A DNA stretch of 9,184 nt from CAVPGH01 sp046726955. GTDB lineage: Bacteria; Acidobacteriota; Vicinamibacteria; Fen-336. The translations under genes and the position numbers were made by a program. Below, in pieces: positions 6,804 to 9,184 of the stretch. The notes beneath the pieces were generated by a model. The model searched no databases. It had not been told where the DNA came from and saw only the letters and a program-made list of their open reading frames with translations. The DNA lies in the NCBI GenBank assembly GCA_046726955.1, contig JBKPBQ010000208.1, positions 1 through 9,184 on the forward strand, written 5' to 3'. How positions within the stretch are numbered: position 1 is the stretch's first letter; the number at the start of each line of letters is the position of its first letter.

Positions 6804-8189
6804 TTATTGAGGGTCCTGGTTGAAGCCGAGCCCGGCGAGCGCTTGCGCCGGACGGACGAGGCCGCTGCCGAACGTGTCGTTGCGGCCCCCTTCCGGCGCG
6901 CCGCCCAGCCGCTCCGCCGTCTTCTCGATCGCGGCCTTGACCGCGGCGGGATCGTCGAATCCCTGGGAGACGAGCAGCGCGGCGATGGCGGAGACGTGGG
7001 GGGCGGCCTGGCTCGTGCCCTGGAGGCCGCAGTAGCAGAACGTGTCGAAGCGGTCGAGCTCGAGCGCGTCGGGGTCGAGCGTCTGCTGGAAGATGCAGTC
7101 CACGAAGCCGTCGCCGTCGGTGTCGCGCCGGCAGTCCCCGCCGGGGGCGACCACCGAGAGCTGCGACCCGAAGTTCGAGTAGATGGCCTTCGCCTTCTGC
7201 GCGTCTACCGCGCCCACGGCGATCACGTTGGGCAGGGCGGCCGGAAAGTCGATCGTGGCGCGTCCGTCGTTCCCCGCGGAGGCCACGACCACGATGCCGG
7301 CGGCCACCGCCCCGTCGATGGCGCGTGTCACGGTCTGGCTCTGGCCCCCGCCGCCCAGGCTGAGGTTGATCACGCGGACCTTCGTGTCGCCCTGGCTGAA
7401 GTTCGTCGCGAAGTCGATCCCGGCGGCCACGTCGAAGAAGGAGCCGACGCCCTCGCGGTCGAGGACCTTGATCGGCATCAGGCTCACGCCGAAGGCCAGC
7501 CCCGCGACCCCGATGCTGTTGTTCGTGGCCTCCGCGATCGTCGCCGCCACGTGCGTGCCGTGACCCTCGTCGTCGTTCGGGTGCGAGTCCTGGTTCACGA
7601 AATCGAATCCGGGCAGGAACGGAGTGTCCCCCCAGTCCGGGGCCTTCGCGTACCGGCGCCCGTCCACGGGATCGACGTAGTTCTCGTAGGCGACGCCCGT
7701 GTCCACGATCGCCACGCCGACCGTGCGCTTGCCCTGCTGGATGCCCCAGGTCCGCTCCGCGCCGATCTGCTTGAAGTTCCACTGGAAGCGGAAGAACTGG
7801 TCGTTCGGCTGGAACGTCCGGGCCTGGTGCTTGCGGAGGAGCCCGTTGCGCTCCGCGTAGTCGACCTCGGCCATGCGCGTCAGCTTCTCGAGCGCCCCGG
7901 GGACGCTCGCGTCGTCGGCGAACGTGACGAGGTAGGCGCCCCCCCTCTGGCCGCGCCGGGCGGAGACCGCACGCACTTCCCGGAGCGCGCGCTCCGCCAT
8001 CGACTCGTCGGCGCCCTGCCGGAACTGCACGATGAGCTCGCCGGGCCTGGCGCTGCCCTCCTTGAGCGGAGCCTGGGCCGTCGGGGGGATCGCGCGTATC
8101 GCCTCGTCGCCGCGGGCGGGTCCGTATGAAGGAAGGGACACGACGGTGGTGGCGAGAGCGAGGAGCAGGAAACGCCAGGTGCGGTTCAT
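6804..8189 (-). CDS. Secreted subtilisin-like serine protease (peptidase family S8)
   Basis: This is a 461-residue exported protease. It has an N-terminal signal peptide (about residues 1-27), a putative inhibitor-I9-like propeptide (about 47-112, starting PGELIVQF), then the S8 catalytic domain. The triad is Asp163 (VAIVDTGVA), His213 (GHGTHVA) and Ser393 (GTSQAAPHV), with oxyanion Asn307 (SAGND). The serine motif has Gln where most relatives have Met. Between the oxyanion Asn and Ser is an insert with a calcium-loop-like DTDGDGFVD (356-364) flanked by Cys353 and Cys365, followed by Cys385 and Cys387 just before the serine motif. FDFVNQDSHPNDDEGHGTHVA is typical of a secreted S8 subgroup I recall from Acidobacteriota and Myxococcota. 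The ATG overlaps the stop of the upstream membrane protease (ATGA), and there is no clear ribosome binding site, so translation is probably coupled. The protein ends shortly after the catalytic domain, with no C-terminal cell-surface domain. Confidence 0.95.
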   Translation of the reverse strand: MNRTWRFLLLALATTVVSLPSYGPARGDEAIRAIPPTAQAPLKEGSARPGELIVQFRQGADESMAERALREVRAVSARRGQRGGAYLVTFADDASVPGALEKLTRMAEVDYAERNGLLRKHQARTFQPNDQFFRFQWNFKQIGAERTWGIQQGKRTVGVAIVDTGVAYENYVDPVDGRRYAKAPDWGDTPFLPGFDFVNQDSHPNDDEGHGTHVAATIAEATNNSIGVAGLAFGVSLMPIKVLDREGVGSFFDVAAGIDFATNFSQGDTKVRVINLSLGGGGQSQTVTRAIDGAVAAGIVVVASAGNDGRATIDFPAALPNVIAVGAVDAQKAKAIYSNFGSQLSVVAPGGDCRRDTDGDGFVDCIFQQTLDPDALELDRFDTFCYCGLQGTSQAAPHVSAIAALLVSQGFDDPAAVKAAIEKTAERLGGAPEGGRNDTFGSGLVRPAQALAGLGFNQDPQ

Positions 8190-9028
8190 CCGGGCAGTCT
8201 AGCAGGGTGCCCGGAAGGACGGTCAACGCGCCGCAGGCGCTGCAGCAGCAGCAACGTCAGGAAGAGGCCGGCGGCGAACAGCGCGAGCCCCAGGAGCGGC
8301 CGCGGGTCGGGCAGTGGCTGGTCGGGGTCGTCGAAGAACGGGGCGGCCACGAACGTCAGCGTGTTCAGCAGGCCGTGCGCGATCATGCTCGGCGGCAGGA
8401 TCCCGGTGCGCACGCGGATCGTCCCGAGCACGAGGCCGGCTACGAACGTGAAGACGAAGCGGTACCAGTCGAAGTGGATGGCCGCGAAGATCAGCGCGGA
8501 GCCCACGACCGCCGCGGCGGCGCCGAAGGCCGCGCGGAAGGACGGGAGGACGATCCCGCGTACGAGCAGCTCCTCGCAGAGCGCCGGAGCGACGGCGATC
8601 GCCACCAGCGACCAGAGCCAATCGAGCGGGTTGGCGGGCTTGAGGGCGGCGTGCAGGGCGCGGAAGCTTTCGAGATAGCCCTCGGGCGGCGGCCAGACCG
8701 CGAACTGCAGCTCCAGGAGGCCGAGGCTCAGCACCCAGAGGCCCACACCCACGCCGGCGGCGAGGGCGTAGGTACGTGAGGTCCCCCCGCGGAGGGCGAG
8801 GGTTCGCGCGACCGGAAGCCGGAGGGCCAGGATCGCGAGGAGACCGGGGAGGGCGAGGAGCAGGGACCCGAGGACGAGGCTCGTGCGCACCGGCAGCCGC
8901 GCCACGCGCGCGAAGGCGAGGACCCCGCCGATCATCGCCATCGCGCCCAGGACGGCGGAGAGGGCCCCGAGGAAGGCGTTGAGGCTTGGCGGTTCCCGTC
9001 CGGCCTCGTCGCCCATCGCGTAGCCCAT
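8186..9028 (-). CDS. CPBP (CAAX/Abi-like) family intramembrane metalloprotease
   Basis: This 280-residue polytopic inner-membrane protein carries the three CPBP motifs. Motif one is EELLVR (Glu152, Glu153, Arg157), motif two is FAAIH (Phe181, His185) and motif three is HGLLN (His218, Asn222). Together they form the proposed metal-dependent active site of the Rce1-like family, which in bacteria includes bacteriocin-immunity and protein-processing members. Several hydrophobic segments surround the motifs, from about residue 20 to the C-terminus. The start is uncertain. ATG 9028 (MGYAMGDEAG) has GGGG four bases upstream. ATG 9016 is also possible. A much longer frame from 9172 adds a serine/arginine-rich stretch unlike this family. 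The stop overlaps the subtilase ATG by four bases, so the two are co-translated; this gene probably leads the operon. Its natural substrate is unknown. Processing of the linked envelope proteins is only a guess from gene order. Confidence 0.88.
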   Translation of the reverse strand: MGYAMGDEAGREPPSLNAFLGALSAVLGAMAMIGGVLAFARVARLPVRTSLVLGSLLLALPGLLAILALRLPVARTLALRGGTSRTYALAAGVGVGLWVLSLGLLELQFAVWPPPEGYLESFRALHAALKPANPLDWLWSLVAIAVAPALCEELLVRGIVLPSFRAAFGAAAAVVGSALIFAAIHFDWYRFVFTFVAGLVLGTIRVRTGILPPSMIAHGLLNTLTFVAAPFFDDPDQPLPDPRPLLGLALFAAGLFLTLLLLQRLRRVDRPSGHPARLPG

Positions 9029-9184
9029 TATGCCCCGACCTGCCCGAGCGGCAGCGGACCTGCTGGCGCCGCCGCGCATGGGACGATCGCCGCTCGCGCT
9101 TGAACGGGTGCTCGAGCGCGAATAACATCGGATCTTTTGACCGAACGGAAGTTGCGATGACCGTGCCGTCACGACGTGCGGCCG
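9029..9184. other. Upstream region of the minus-strand operon; possible start of a rightward gene
   Basis: This end of the window should hold the promoter of the CPBP-subtilase-barrel operon. The patch at about 9121-9140 is clearly more AT-rich than the rest of the window. Its minus strand contains TGTTAT, a weak -10 match about 95 bases before the ATG at 9028, but no good -35 box. On the plus strand, ATG 9157 is preceded by GGAAG at six bases and stays open for the 28 bases left, so a divergent gene could begin here; too little is visible to support it as a coding region. An 8-base palindrome, GCTCGAGC, lies at 9110-9117. None of these sites is secure. Confidence 0.25.

Noticed and set aside
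6786..8129. Plus-strand open frame of about 447 codons opposite the subtilase
   Set aside because: The minus strand carries the full S8 catalytic triad in the same stretch. The plus-strand product is Arg-, Ala-, Val- and Glu-rich with no motif.
6781..8226. Second minus-strand frame of about 481 codons overlapping the subtilase
   Set aside because: It is a shifted-frame shadow on the same strand, with an Arg/Gly/Pro-rich product and no signal peptide or domain.
9137..9142. TTGACC on the plus strand as a -35 box for a gene starting at 9157
   Set aside because: Only 14 bases separate it from the ATG, leaving no room for a -10 element and transcription start.
8186..9172. Longer form of the CPBP protease starting at 9172
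   Set aside because: The extra 48 residues are Ser/Arg-rich and not membrane-like, and fall in the AT-rich likely promoter region. Starts at 9028 or 9016 fit the family better.

Overview
This window is very GC-rich, and long open frames appear on the strand opposite almost every real gene, as expected from strong G/C bias at third codon positions. It looks like ordinary bacterial chromosome: no rRNA, tRNA, CRISPR array, insertion sequence or phage gene is visible. The partial first gene resembles the C-terminal part of the VWFA-related proteins common in Acidobacteriota. The subtilase is of a secreted type I associate with Acidobacteriota and Myxococcota. A high-GC soil or sediment bacterium of one of these groups is my best guess. 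It rests on family resemblance only, not on a marker gene.

Layout, left to right: (i) 3-842 (+), the 3' end of a probable VWFA-related secreted protein, cut by the window edge; (ii) 850-1257 (-), a small DUF4870/COG3671-like membrane protein, convergent with (i); (iii) 1355-6145 (+), a tightly packed three-gene signalling cassette: a MASE1-PAS-PAS-PAS-HisKA-HATPase sensor kinase, an Rcp1-type single-domain response regulator and a REC-HisKA-HATPase-REC hybrid kinase; (iv) 6149-9028 (-), a second compact set, read right to left: a CPBP/CAAX-like intramembrane protease, a secreted S8 subtilase and a small outer-membrane beta-barrel protein; (v) about 156 bases at the right edge with no convincing gene. 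No stretch longer than 300 bases lacks a gene.

The signalling genes are joined by a 4-base stop/start overlap and then a one-base gap, so they are almost certainly co-transcribed and translationally coupled. Together they form a His-Asp relay with two kinase cores and three receiver domains but no DNA-binding or enzymatic output domain, so the output must be protein-protein contact or lie elsewhere. The minus-strand trio is also operon-like (4-base ATGA overlap, then a 19-base gap). It puts an inner-membrane protease, an exported protease and an outer-membrane protein under one likely transcript. A functional link between these three is an inference from gene order only.

Nothing here is plainly a new system. 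The observations most worth a second look are the output-less relay whose kinase core looks phytochrome-like but has a MASE1 sensor, the envelope-protease operon, the cysteine-flanked calcium-loop insert in the subtilase, and a possible leaderless GTG start for the sensor kinase.
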